From: Pararhodospirillum oryzae
Lineage (GTDB): Bacteria; Pseudomonadota; Alphaproteobacteria; Rhodospirillales; Rhodospirillaceae
Direction: 5' to 3'
Assembly: GCF_007992075.1 (NCBI RefSeq)
Contig: NZ_BJZO01000048.1
Location: 1 to 33,060 of the forward strand
Length of the DNA stretch: 33,060 nucleotides
Below the pieces are notes generated by a model. It was not told where the DNA came from, did not search any database, and worked only from the letters and a program-made list of their open reading frames with translations. This document shows, piece by piece, positions 1 through 7,564 of the stretch. How positions within the stretch are numbered: position 1 is the stretch's first letter; each line of letters opens with the position of its first letter. The position numbers were made by a program, and so were the translations under genes.

Positions 1-65
1 CTCGGATTACTCTAGGATCCTCCTGACGGGGGATTCCCCCCGCCATGGGAAAGGATGATCCCCCG

Positions 66-533
66 ATGCGCATGACCACGGCCCTCATGGCTCTGGCGAT
101 AACCTTGCTGACGGCAACGGTGGTGGTGGGAGGGGCGTGGACCGTCCGCACCGTCACCCAGCAGCGCCACCAGATCGCAACCCTGTCACGCGACGGCGAA
201 CGCCTGCGCGCCGCCCTCGCCCTGGCCGAGGAAGACGGCGCCTCCTTGGCCCGACGCCTGGAAGACGCCGAACAGGGGCGCGAGCGGGCGCTGGCCGACC
301 TCGCCACCTTGCAGCGCACCGTCGATGAAACCATGGTCCCGCGCGAGGTGGGCGGCTCGGCCGACCTGCCGGTCGAACGGGCCATGTCGCGCCAGGGCGA
401 AACCCTGGCCGCCTTCGCCGCGCGCGAAAACACCACGGTGGCGGTGCTCAAGGCCCTGAACCCGTGGGCGGACGAAACCCGGGTGCTGCAGGCCTATCAA
501 CTCTTCTGGCTTCCCAAGCCCGCCCCCCGGTAA
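66..533 (+). CDS. LysM-like membrane-anchored protein
   Basis: A protein of about 155 residues with one hydrophobic segment near the N-terminus (a signal anchor or uncleaved signal), then an Ala/Glu/Arg-rich heptad-like stretch suggesting a coiled coil, and a C-terminal module that reads like a degenerate LysM domain (QGETLAAFAAREN, then LKALNPW and YQLFWLP). This layout suggests a periplasmic protein tethered to the inner membrane, possibly binding peptidoglycan. The ATG at 66 is preferred because AAAGGA lies upstream; the in-frame ATG at 45 abuts a GGGGG/CCCCC hairpin (27-42) and has no clear ribosome site. It ends about 170 bp before nifB and is separated from it by the nif promoter, so a nif role is not implied. 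The specific function is unknown. Confidence 0.6.
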   Translation: MRMTTALMALAITLLTATVVVGGAWTVRTVTQQRHQIATLSRDGERLRAALALAEEDGASLARRLEDAEQGRERALADLATLQRTVDETMVPREVGGSADLPVERAMSRQGETLAAFAARENTTVAVLKALNPWADETRVLQAYQLFWLPKPAPR

Positions 534-545
534 CGGGCGGGCCTT

Positions 546-579
546 TGTCACCATCCCGACAATTGTCCGACACCCGACA
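546..579 (+). promoter_or_regulatory. Two NifA upstream activator sites before nifB
   Basis: Two exact TGT-N10-ACA elements are present, at 546-561 and 564-579, starting 18 bp apart. TGT-N10-ACA is the known binding consensus of NifA, the sigma54 activator of nif genes. They lie about 75-105 bp upstream of the transcription start predicted from the -24/-12 element at 625-642, which is the usual enhancer distance. Confidence 0.85.
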
Positions 580-624
580 CCGACATCTCCGGCAACATTT
601 CTTTTTCTTCAATGACTTAACAAG

Positions 625-642
625 TTGGCACCGGCCTTGCAT
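625..642 (+). promoter_or_regulatory. Sigma54 (-24/-12) promoter of nifB
   Basis: The sequence TTGGCACCGGCCTTGCAT places GG at 627-628 and GC at 639-640 with exactly 10 bases between, matching the RpoN consensus TGGCAC-N5-TTGCA. The start of transcription should fall near 652, about 48 bp before the nifB ATG. Together with the NifA sites just upstream this implies expression only under nitrogen-fixing conditions. Confidence 0.9.
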
Positions 643-699
643 TACTCCTTGGCGTTGGCGTCGCCCCCCACACGGCGCCCCGGGTCAAGGAGAAACGGC

Positions 700-2247
700 A
701 TGGGATCGCGGCAGGTTATCGCCCTTCACAGCATCACCGGTTTGTCGCCGGTCGCGACCCCGGCCGACCCGGTCCGCGCCGAGGCCGACGCGTGTGATCC
801 CGCCACCCGTCCCGCTCCCTCGGGCTGTGGGGCCAGTTGCGGGGGGGGCGCCCGGCCCGCCGACGTGCCGGCCCATGTGTGGGACAAGATCAAGGATCAC
901 CCCTGCTACTCGGAAGAGGCGCACCATTTCTTTGCGCGCATGCACGTCGCCGTGGCCCCGGCCTGCAACATCCAGTGCAACTACTGCAATCGTAAATATG
1001 ACTGCGCCAACGAAAGCCGCCCGGGCGTTGTTTCCGAGCGCCTGACCCCCGAGGAAGCGGCGCGCAAGGTGATCGCGGTGTCCAACGCCGTGCCCCAGCT
1101 TTCCGTGCTGGGCATCGCCGGGCCCGGGGATTCGCTGGCCGACTGGCGCAAGACCTTTGAAACCTTCGAGCGGGTCAACGCCGTTTTGCCCGACCTGAAG
1201 TTCTGCCTGTCCACCAACGGCCTGGCCCTGCCCGATCACCTTGACGCGCTCTCGCGCCTCAACATCGACCACGTGACCATCACCTTGAACGCGGTGGACC
1301 CCGACGTGGGCGCCGGGCTATACGCCTGGGTCGCCTTCCGGGGCAAGCGCTACCACGGTCGCGACGCGGCGCAAATCCTGCTGGAACGCCAGATGGAAGG
1401 CCTGGAAGGGCTGGTGGCGCGGGGCATCCTGGTCAAGATCAACTCGGTCATGGTGCCGGGGATCAACGACGAGCACCTGCCCGAGGTCAACCGCGTGGTC
1501 CGCGAGAAGGGCGGCTTCCTGCACAACATCATGCCCCTGATCAGCGACCCGGCCCACGGGACCGCCTTTGGCCTGTCGGGGCAGCGCGGGCCGACGCCCG
1601 CCGAGCTCAAGGCCCTGCAAGACCGCCTGGGCGGCGGCGCGGGCCTGATGAAGCACTGCCGCCAGTGCCGCGCCGACGCCATCGGCCTGCTGGGCGAGGA
1701 CCGGGGCCAGGAGTTTTCGATGGACCGCATTCCCGAAACCGTGACCGTCGATCCCACCCGCCGGGTGGAATACCGGGCCTTTGTCGAGCAGGAGCGCGCA
1801 GATCGCCGCGCCGCCGCCTTGCAGACCGAAACCGAGCTGGCCCAGACCACCCCGGCCCTGCCCTCGCGGCTGGTGGCTGTCACCACCCGGGGCGGCGGGC
1901 GCATCAATGCCCACTTCGGCAAGGTGACGGAGTTCCAGATCTACGAGGTGGACAGCCGGGGGGTGCGCTTCGTGGGCCTGCGCCGCCTGCCCGACCGCTA
2001 TTGCCTGGGAGGCGTCAGCCGCGAGGGCGCCATGCCCGACATCCTGGCCGCGCTGGAGGGCGTCAACGCCGTGCTGACCGCCAAGATTGGGGCGGGTCCG
2101 CGCCGTGGCCTGGAAAACGCCGGCCTGATCGTCAGCGAGGAAGCCGCCCTTGACTACATCGAACCCGCCATCGGGGCCTGGTATGGCGCCTGGGTGGAGG
2201 CGATGACCGCCGGGACCCTCGGCGGCCCACAACAGGCCCTGGCCTGA
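700..2247 (+). CDS. nifB: NifB, FeMo-cofactor core (NifB-co) synthase
   Basis: A radical SAM enzyme that fuses two [4Fe-4S] clusters with a SAM-derived carbide and a sulfur to make NifB-co, the precursor of the nitrogenase FeMo cofactor. The SAM cluster motif CNIQCNYC gives C89, C93 and C96. A second Cys pair, HCRQC (C320, C323), is typical of the substrate-cluster ligands. From about residue 390 to 500 there is a NifX/NafY-like domain (RLVAVTTRGGGRINAHFGK) that is expected to hold the product cluster; this fused form is common in proteobacteria. At 515 residues it is full length. The ATG at 700 is chosen because AAGGAG lies 8 bases upstream; an in-frame ATG at 625 overlaps the sigma54 promoter and cannot be transcribed. 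It heads the nif accessory operon. Confidence 0.97.
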   Translation: MGSRQVIALHSITGLSPVATPADPVRAEADACDPATRPAPSGCGASCGGGARPADVPAHVWDKIKDHPCYSEEAHHFFARMHVAVAPACNIQCNYCNRKYDCANESRPGVVSERLTPEEAARKVIAVSNAVPQLSVLGIAGPGDSLADWRKTFETFERVNAVLPDLKFCLSTNGLALPDHLDALSRLNIDHVTITLNAVDPDVGAGLYAWVAFRGKRYHGRDAAQILLERQMEGLEGLVARGILVKINSVMVPGINDEHLPEVNRVVREKGGFLHNIMPLISDPAHGTAFGLSGQRGPTPAELKALQDRLGGGAGLMKHCRQCRADAIGLLGEDRGQEFSMDRIPETVTVDPTRRVEYRAFVEQERADRRAAALQTETELAQTTPALPSRLVAVTTRGGGRINAHFGKVTEFQIYEVDSRGVRFVGLRRLPDRYCLGGVSREGAMPDILAALEGVNAVLTAKIGAGPRRGLENAGLIVSEEAALDYIEPAIGAWYGAWVEAMTAGTLGGPQQALA

Positions 2248-2326
2248 CCCGGGCCGGATCCAGCCCGGCCACGAGAAGCCGGCGCGGGTCCGGACCTGAT
2301 TTTGGAATTCAAGGAGCAACCGACCG

Positions 2327-2512
2327 ATGGCCCTGAAGATCGATCCCAACGCGTGCACCTCTTGCGGGGCGTGCGAGTTCGAATGTCCCAATGCCGCCAT
2401 TTCCATGAAGGGCAGCACCTACGTCGTCAAGGCGTCGATGTGCACTGAATGCGACGGTGACGCGCCCAAGTGCGCCGCCGTTTGCCCCGCCGACGCCTGC
2501 GTTCCGGCCTAA
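2327..2512 (+). CDS. fdxN: Nif-associated 2[4Fe-4S] ferredoxin
   Basis: A 61-residue bacterial-type ferredoxin with two cluster-binding motifs: [12 protein letters not shown] near the N-terminus and CTEC...[10 protein letters not shown] near the C-terminus. The wider spacing in the second motif ([15 protein letters not shown]) is characteristic of the FdxN family found directly behind nifB. These ferredoxins are low-potential electron donors, with proposed roles in delivering electrons to nitrogenase or to NifB chemistry. A good ribosome site, AAGGAGC, lies 10 bases before the ATG. The gene follows nifB after 79 bp without an obvious promoter, so it is probably co-transcribed. A very stable hairpin follows it at 2529-2569. 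Confidence 0.95.
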   Translation: MALKIDPNACTSCGACEFECPNAAISMKGSTYVVKASMCTECDGDAPKCAAVCPADACVPA

Positions 2513-2528
2513 CCCGGAACGCAGGGTC

Positions 2529-2569
2529 CCGGGACCGGTCGGCGCTTGGGGGAGACCGACCGGTCCCGG
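2529..2569 (+). terminator. 14-bp perfect hairpin between fdxN and the LRV gene
   Basis: CCGGGACCGGTCGG at 2529-2542 pairs perfectly with 2556-2569 across a 13-base loop. There is no T-run afterwards and the operon continues with a good ribosome site at 2592-2604, so this is more likely an attenuator or a 3'-end stabiliser protecting the nifB-fdxN message than a full stop. Confidence 0.6.
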
Positions 2570-2606
2570 TGCATCTTCACGAAACCATCCCGAAAGGGGA
2601 AGGGGC

Positions 2607-3506
2607 ATGGAGTCCACCGGCGCAGACGAACCACAGGCCCGCCACGACTGGCACGGCACCCCCTTTTCCTGCGAGGGCTGCCCCCACCGCGACCGCCACG
2701 CCCTGGGTCTTTGCGACGAAGGACGGGCATGTGTCACCGATCATCGCGCCGCCCTGGTGCAGGCGTTTTTCGCCCGCAACCCCGACCTCTCCGACGACTA
2801 CCTGGATCATCCCTGGTTCGTGGTCCGTGTCCAGGCGGCGCGCCGCGCCACGGTATTCCGGTTGCCGGCCCTGATCAGCGATCCCGATCCGGATGTGCGC
2901 TGGGCGGTGACCCAGCGCCTGCCCCGGACCCAGGTTCTGCGCCTGCGCGACGACCCTGATCCCCGGGTGCGCATCGGGGTGGCCGGACGCCTGCAAGATG
3001 GCGACCTGGTGCCGCTGGTCGAGGACCCCGACCCGTCGGTGCGCGCCACCGTGGCCCGGCGCATCAATCCCAGCATGCTGGTGCTGATGCTGCACGACCC
3101 CGACCCCGAGGTGCGCCGCGTGGTCGCCCGACGCATCGGCGCCGACTGGCTGCCGACCATGATCTGGGACGAAAGCCCCGAGGTGCGCCTGGACGTCGCC
3201 GCCCGCCTGGACCCCGAGCAACTGGCTCCCCTGGCCCGCGATCCCGATGTGCGGGTGCGCCACACCGTGGCCGAGCGCATCGACGCCGCCCACCTGAGCT
3301 TGCTGGCCCACGATCCCGACGACGTGGTGCGCGAGATGGTGCAAGCGCGGGCCCCGGAAATCCCGGGCGGCCCCATGCCGCTGTCCGCCGCCAGGGCAGC
3401 GTCTTGCGCGCCCTTGTTTCCCCACCTTCTGACACCGGTTGAGGGGCGCCCGCGTCCCTCGTCCCTGCCCGTTTCGCCGACCCCTCCCCCCCTCCATCCG
3501 GAGTGA
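2607..3506 (+). CDS. LRV (leucine-rich repeat variant) FeS4 protein
   Basis: A 299-residue protein. The N-terminus carries four cysteines (C22, C25, C36, C42; C-X2-C-X10-C-X5-C), matching the [4Fe-4S] module described for the LRV protein of Azotobacter vinelandii nif clusters. From residue 74 there are seven tandem 24-residue repeats (starting at 74, 98, 122, 146, 170, 194 and 218) plus a partial eighth. The pattern is RxxVAxRL...LxxLxxDPDPxV, which folds as an alternating alpha/3-10 solenoid. A Pro-rich tail of about 45 residues follows. The family is tied to nif operons but its exact role is not established; cluster sensing or a scaffold for protein binding are possibilities. The ATG at 2607 follows AAGGGGAAGGGG; upstream in-frame codons overlap fdxN. 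Confidence 0.9.
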   Translation: MESTGADEPQARHDWHGTPFSCEGCPHRDRHALGLCDEGRACVTDHRAALVQAFFARNPDLSDDYLDHPWFVVRVQAARRATVFRLPALISDPDPDVRWAVTQRLPRTQVLRLRDDPDPRVRIGVAGRLQDGDLVPLVEDPDPSVRATVARRINPSMLVLMLHDPDPEVRRVVARRIGADWLPTMIWDESPEVRLDVAARLDPEQLAPLARDPDVRVRHTVAERIDAAHLSLLAHDPDDVVREMVQARAPEIPGGPMPLSAARAASCAPLFPHLLTPVEGRPRPSSLPVSPTPPPLHPE

Positions 3507-3511
3507 CCGCC

Positions 3512-3802
3512 ATGTCCACCGATGCCCCCGCCGCCACCTGGACCGACGAATACGAACTGGGCGATGACCCGGAATTCGACTATGGCACCAAGGTGCGCGC
3601 CCGCAAGCACATCAAGAACGATGGCACCTTTCCCGGGGCCGAGGTTGGCGAAGTGTTGATCCGCAAGGGAGAAGTCGGATACGTGCGCTCCATCGGGACA
3701 TTCCTGCAAAGATATTATATTTATGGAATCGATTTCATCGACAGTGGCCGTCTTGTTGGCATGCGCCGCAAGGAACTTGAACTGGTGGAGGAGCCCGCAT
3801 GA
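3512..3802 (+). CDS. nifZ: NifZ, MoFe-protein P-cluster maturation factor
   Basis: A 96-residue NifZ. The conserved core is clear: YGTKVRARKHIKNDGTFPG, GEVLIRKGEVGYVRSIGTFL, YIYGIDF and a C-terminal GMRRKELE. NifZ acts, with the Fe protein, in forming the second P cluster of the nitrogenase MoFe protein. It is at the short end of the family, lacking the long C-terminal tail seen in some diazotrophs. The ATG at 3512 has GGAG at 3500 and begins 5 bases after the LRV stop. A GTG at 3503 overlapping that stop is a less likely start. Its last four bases overlap nifT (ATGA), so the two are translationally coupled. Confidence 0.94.
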   Translation: MSTDAPAATWTDEYELGDDPEFDYGTKVRARKHIKNDGTFPGAEVGEVLIRKGEVGYVRSIGTFLQRYYIYGIDFIDSGRLVGMRRKELELVEEPA

Positions 3803-4014
3803 AAATCACCATCCGCAAACGCCCCGACGGATACGAAGCCTACGTGGCGAAGAAGGATCTTGAGGAAAAGATTGTCGCCATGGAACACGAAACCCTGTGG
3901 GGAGGCTGGATCCGCCTGGCCAACGGATGGACGTTCCAAATGCCCGAGGGCTCCCCGGACACGCCGATGCCGATCACCGTGGAGGCCCGCAAACTTTCAA
4001 GCGGAGACGATTGA
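3799..4014 (+). CDS. nifT: NifT/FixU family protein
   Basis: A 71-residue protein matching NifT/FixU: it begins MKITIRK, has YVAKKDLEE and [15 protein letters not shown], then an Asp/Pro turn and a final basic VEARKL. The family is small, conserved next to nifZ or nifB, and has no firmly assigned biochemical role. The start overlaps the nifZ stop as ATGA at 3799-3802. The stop is two bases before the SIR2-like gene, so all three genes read as one tightly packed unit. Confidence 0.93.
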   Translation: MKITIRKRPDGYEAYVAKKDLEEKIVAMEHETLWGGWIRLANGWTFQMPEGSPDTPMPITVEARKLSSGDD

Positions 4015-4016
4015 TC

Positions 4017-4895
4017 ATGAACGCCGACCCCGGACTTTCCTCGGACCCCCGGGCCCTTCTTGGGACACTGGCCGACAAGCTCCGGGCCGGCGCCCTGATT
4101 CCCTATCTGGGCCCGGGGGTGCTTGACGCCGGACCCCTTCCCTGCCCGGTGCCCACCACCCCCACCGACCTGGCCCTGGCCTTGAACGCCAAGGTCGCGG
4201 TGCCGGGCCGGATCCGGGGGAACCTGTGGTCCTCGGCCCAGTTCATTGAAACGAAGCGCCATCGCCTGACCCTGGATCGGGTGCTGGCCGACCTGTTCAA
4301 GGAGCCGGTGCCGGTCGCGCCGTTTCACCGCTGGCTGGCCGGGCTGCCCGGCCTGCCCCTGGTGGTTGATTCGTGGTACGACGACGCCCTGGCGCGCGCG
4401 TTTGGCGAAATCCGGGGCCAGGACGCGACAAGCACCCCGTCGTGGGGGCAGGTCCAGGGCATCAACCGCCAGGCCCTGCGCGCCGAGGCCTTTTTCACGG
4501 CCCACGCCCCCGACGGCCAGCCCGCCCCCGACAGCGCGCCCGCTTCCTGGCCCACGGTGCTCTACAAGCCGCATGGCTCGATCTGGCCCGCCGGCAACCT
4601 GCTGATCAGCGACAGCGACTACGTCGAGGCCCTGACGGAAATCGACATCCAGACCCCGATTCCGCCCGTGGTCCAGGAACGGCGCCAGGGCCGGGGTTTC
4701 CTGTTCCTGGGCTGTCGCTTCGACGACCAGTTGTCGCGCACCTACGCCCGCCAGATCCTCAAGCGCTCGGGCGGCCCGCACTGGGCCGTGATCGACGCGG
4801 CGCTGACCCGCAACGAGGAGCGCTTCCTGGAGGAGCTGTCGATCACCCCGCTCCCCCTGCCCACCCCGGACGCCCTGGCCGCCCTGATGGCATGA
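4017..4895 (+). CDS. SIR2-like domain protein at the end of the nif operon
   Basis: A 292-residue protein with the landmarks of the SIR2-like (SIR2_2 type) fold: a nucleotide-binding loop LIPYLGPGV (27-35), [21 protein letters not shown] (103-123) where the family normally has a TTNYD motif, KPHGS (184-188), SDSDY (198-202) and a Rossmann strand [10 protein letters not shown] (228-237). In active SIR2 NADases and deacylases the Asn of TTNYD and the His of KxHG are catalytic. Here H186 is kept but the Asn position reads Trp/Ser. Spacing of two bases from nifT places it in the nif operon, not in a defence island. Its role is unknown; binding of NAD or ADP-ribose linked to nitrogenase control is only a conjecture. 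The fold call is fairly sure, the activity is not. Confidence 0.75.
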   Translation: MNADPGLSSDPRALLGTLADKLRAGALIPYLGPGVLDAGPLPCPVPTTPTDLALALNAKVAVPGRIRGNLWSSAQFIETKRHRLTLDRVLADLFKEPVPVAPFHRWLAGLPGLPLVVDSWYDDALARAFGEIRGQDATSTPSWGQVQGINRQALRAEAFFTAHAPDGQPAPDSAPASWPTVLYKPHGSIWPAGNLLISDSDYVEALTEIDIQTPIPPVVQERRQGRGFLFLGCRFDDQLSRTYARQILKRSGGPHWAVIDAALTRNEERFLEELSITPLPLPTPDALAALMA

Positions 4896-4915
4896 GGGGC
4901 CCGGGGCCAGGGAAC

Positions 4916-4938
4916 GCGGGAGCCCACCGGACTCCCGC
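4916..4938. terminator. Hairpin between convergent SIR2-like and LysE genes
   Basis: GCGGGAG (4916-4922) pairs with CTCCCGC (4932-4938), with partial extension outwards (AGGG/CCCT). It lies in the 82 bp between convergent stop codons. There is no T-run on either strand, so termination activity is uncertain. Confidence 0.4.
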
Positions 4939-4977
4939 CCTGTCCCGGGCTGCTGGTCCGCAAGCCCTCCCGGCGGA

Positions 4978-5607
4978 TCAGCCCGACGAGGCCATCCAGC
5001 CGGCGAAGCCGAAGAAGCTGATGCCGGTCACCCGGTTGATCCACGAACGAAGGCCGGTCAGCAGGCCGGAACGGCCAAGGCCCGAGCCCAGGGCCGCGTA
5101 CAGCCACAACACCAGATACTCAAAGAACAGATATTCCAGCCCCAGGATCAGAAAACGGGTGGTGAAGTCGTCGGCGTGACCGATGAACTGGGGGAAGGCG
5201 GCGGTGAAGTACAAAATGGCCTTGGGGTTCACGATCGCCGTGGTGAACTCGCGGCGCATCAACACCCACGTGGACACGCGCGGAGCCGTGCCGCCCCCGG
5301 CGCGGGCGGCTTCCAGATCGGGCGTGGGCGCGCGCCACAGCCGCCAGCCCAGCCACGCCAGATAAGCCACGCCAAACCACTTGATGGCGATCAACAGCCA
5401 CGCGCCCTTGGCCAGCACCGCGCCCAGGCCAAAGGCGGCCAGCACGATCAGCAGGCCAAAACCCGCGACGCGCCCCAGGCCCGCCACGCCCGCTGGCACC
5501 GCCCCGTGATTCAGGGCATTGGAAAAACACAGGAAATTGCTGGGCCCCATCGGGATGGCCATCAGAATGGCCGCCGGCAGGAACAACAACAGGTCATAAG
5601 CGGACAT
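4978..5607 (-). CDS. LysE/RhtB family amino-acid exporter
   Basis: A 209-residue polytopic inner-membrane protein with about six hydrophobic segments. Family marks are the N-terminal PMGPSNFLCFSNALNHG, typical of the LysE/RhtB P-G-P region, and NPKAILYFTAAFPQF in the middle, which is diagnostic for this superfamily. These carriers export amino acids such as lysine, threonine or homoserine; the substrate cannot be told from sequence. The ATG at 5607 is preferred (GAGG upstream, hydrophobic N-terminus immediately after) over an in-frame start 51 bases upstream. It is transcribed leftwards, convergent with the nif operon and downstream of ubiD with a hairpin between. Confidence 0.88.
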   Translation of the reverse strand: MSAYDLLLFLPAAILMAIPMGPSNFLCFSNALNHGAVPAGVAGLGRVAGFGLLIVLAAFGLGAVLAKGAWLLIAIKWFGVAYLAWLGWRLWRAPTPDLEAARAGGGTAPRVSTWVLMRREFTTAIVNPKAILYFTAAFPQFIGHADDFTTRFLILGLEYLFFEYLVLWLYAALGSGLGRSGLLTGLRSWINRVTGISFFGFAGWMASSG

Positions 5608-5660
5608 GGGTGCCTCAAGGCGAGGGGGGATAAGGACAAAACGGGGATCGCGCGCCAAGA

Positions 5661-5698
5661 CCGGGGGCGGAGGACCTCAACCGATCCTCCGCCCCCGG
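5661..5698 (-). terminator. 14-bp hairpin downstream of ubiD
   Basis: CCGGGGGCGGAGGA (5661-5674) is perfectly complementary to 5685-5698 with a 10-base loop. It lies between the ubiD stop and the start of the LysE-type gene, both on the minus strand. It has no T-tract, so it may end or only stabilise the ubiD transcript. Confidence 0.55.
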
Positions 5699-5765
5699 GT
5701 TCTGATCAATACAGGCGCATACGCGCGCCTTGGGTCCGGCGCGAACGGACCAAAAGCGCGTCAGG

Positions 5766-7289
5766 CTACTTCCAGATCGGCGTCCCGGACCCAGGCAGGC
5801 CATACTGGGACCACCGGCGAGTCACCTGGTCAACGACATCATCCGTCATCCGCAACACCTCGCCCCATTCCCGATGGGTTTCGGGAGGAAGCTTGTTGGT
5901 TGCGTCCATTCCGATCTTGCCGCCCAGACTGCTTTCGGGGCTGGCGAAATCGAGATAGTCGATCGGCGTGCCCGTCACCACGGTAATGTCGCGTGCCGGA
6001 TCCATGCGGGTGGAAATCGCCCACATGACGTCCTTCCAGTCACGGGCATTGACGTCGTCATCCACCACGATGACGAACTTGGTATACATGAATTGGCGCA
6101 GGAAGGACCACACGCCCATCATCACCCGTTTGGCATGGCCGGGATACGCCTTGCGCATGCTGACCACGGCGATACGATAGCTGCACCCCTCGGGCGGCAG
6201 CCAGAAGTCCACGATTTCAGGGAATTGCTGGATCAAAAGCGGGATGAACACCTCGTTGAGCGCCTCGGCCAGCACGCTGGGCTCGTCGGGCGGGCGCCCG
6301 GTGAAGGTGGACAGGTAAATGGGGTTGCGCCGCATGGTCACGGCCGAAACCCGGAACACCGGGAACGACTCGACCGCATTGTAATAGCCGGTGTGATCGC
6401 CATACGGCCCTTCGTCGCCGTATTCATCAAGCATCACGTGGCCTTCCAGAACGATCTCGGCGGTGGCCGGCACCTTCAGGGGCACGCTCACGCAGTCGGC
6501 CAGCTCCACCTTGCGCCCGCGCAGCAGCCCGGCGAACTGGTATTCCGACAAGGTGTCGGGCACCGGGGTGACGGCGGCCAGGATGGTGCCGGGATCGGCG
6601 CCGATGACCACGGCGGCCGGGAAGGGCTCGTTCTTCGCGGCCTTCCAGCGCTGCCAGTGCTGGGCGCCGCCCCGGTGCTTGAGCCAGCGCATCAAGGTGG
6701 TATCGCGCCCGGTGACCTGCATCCGGTAAATGCCCAGGTTGAAGGCATCCTCGCGCTTCGCGCCGGGGCCCTCGGCCTGGGGCCCCCGGGTCACCACCAG
6801 GGGCCAGGTGATCAGGGGCGCGGGCTCGCCCGGCCAGCAGGTTTGAATGGGCAGGCGGCCCAGGTCGATCTCGTCGCCGCGCCAGATGACTTCCTGGCAC
6901 GGCGGGCGGCTGATGGTGCGCGGCTTCATCGCCATGACCGAGCGCACCAGGGGCATCAGCTCCCAGGCGTCGCGCAGGGCGGCCGGCGGCTCGGGCTGTT
7001 TCAGGAAGGCCAGGGTTTCGCCCACCTCGCGCAGTTGGCCGGGCTCGCGGTCCATGCCCAGCGCCACCCGCTCGACCGTGCCGAACAGGTTGACCAGAAC
7101 CGGCATGGCGTAGGGCGTGCCATCGGGGCGGATCGGGTTTTCAAACAACACCGCCGGCCCTTGCTCGGCCAGCAGACGGGTCTGGATCTCGGTCATCTCC
7201 AGAACCGGCGAGACGGGCGCGCTGACCCGCGTCAGAAGGCCTCGGGCCTCCAGAAGCGTCAGGAACTCGCGCAGGCTGTCGAAGGGCAT
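5766..7289 (-). CDS. ubiD: UbiD, 3-octaprenyl-4-hydroxybenzoate decarboxylase
   Basis: A 507-residue prenylated-FMN-dependent decarboxylase that removes the carboxyl group from the polyprenyl-4-hydroxybenzoate intermediate in ubiquinone synthesis. The signature blocks are all present: [11 protein letters not shown] and [10 protein letters not shown], then [16 protein letters not shown], the acidic [10 protein letters not shown]...TRMDPARD block and [11 protein letters not shown] near the C-terminus. Length fits the UbiD family (about 490-510). The ATG at 7289 follows GGAGG; a longer in-frame start at 7373 would add a Pro/Arg-rich leader not seen in the family. The partner flavin prenyltransferase UbiX is not in this window. 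A ubiquinone monooxygenase gene lies about 4.5 kb to the right but is not in the same operon. Confidence 0.95.
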   Translation of the reverse strand: MPFDSLREFLTLLEARGLLTRVSAPVSPVLEMTEIQTRLLAEQGPAVLFENPIRPDGTPYAMPVLVNLFGTVERVALGMDREPGQLREVGETLAFLKQPEPPAALRDAWELMPLVRSVMAMKPRTISRPPCQEVIWRGDEIDLGRLPIQTCWPGEPAPLITWPLVVTRGPQAEGPGAKREDAFNLGIYRMQVTGRDTTLMRWLKHRGGAQHWQRWKAAKNEPFPAAVVIGADPGTILAAVTPVPDTLSEYQFAGLLRGRKVELADCVSVPLKVPATAEIVLEGHVMLDEYGDEGPYGDHTGYYNAVESFPVFRVSAVTMRRNPIYLSTFTGRPPDEPSVLAEALNEVFIPLLIQQFPEIVDFWLPPEGCSYRIAVVSMRKAYPGHAKRVMMGVWSFLRQFMYTKFVIVVDDDVNARDWKDVMWAISTRMDPARDITVVTGTPIDYLDFASPESSLGGKIGMDATNKLPPETHREWGEVLRMTDDVVDQVTRRWSQYGLPGSGTPIWK

Positions 7290-7564
7290 TGGGGCCTCCG
7301 GGCGGAACGGAACACGCCCCGGGACACTCCCGGGCGCAGGGGAAGGGCGAAAACGGCGAGGGCCGGAGGGCACTTAAGCGACCCCTTGCCCCTTTCGTCA
7401 AGGAAAGCCCTGCTCCCCTGGACCCGACTGGCAAGATCTGCGACGATGACGGCTTGTCGCCGGGGATTCTGACCGGCTCCATGCCGGGGATTGTGAAGGG
7501 GGCTGGTTTTGTCTCCCGCCCCCCGCCCGGCCCCGACACAGATGCTGAACCGGTGGGGTTGCTC

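Noticed and set aside
4017-4895. Reading the SIR2-like gene as part of an anti-phage defence island
   Set aside because: No partner effector, helicase or other defence gene is near; it is two bases from nifT inside a nif operon and lacks the catalytic Asn.
5730-7472. Plus-strand open frame opposite ubiD
   Set aside because: The minus strand has a complete UbiD with all signature blocks; the plus reading is a His/Gly-rich shadow.
7289-7564. Upstream extension of the GAF-HD-GYP gene to a start overlapping ubiD
   Set aside because: The extra 92 codons are Pro/Gly-rich with no domain, and they would cover the divergent promoter region; a start at 7565 is simpler, though not proven.
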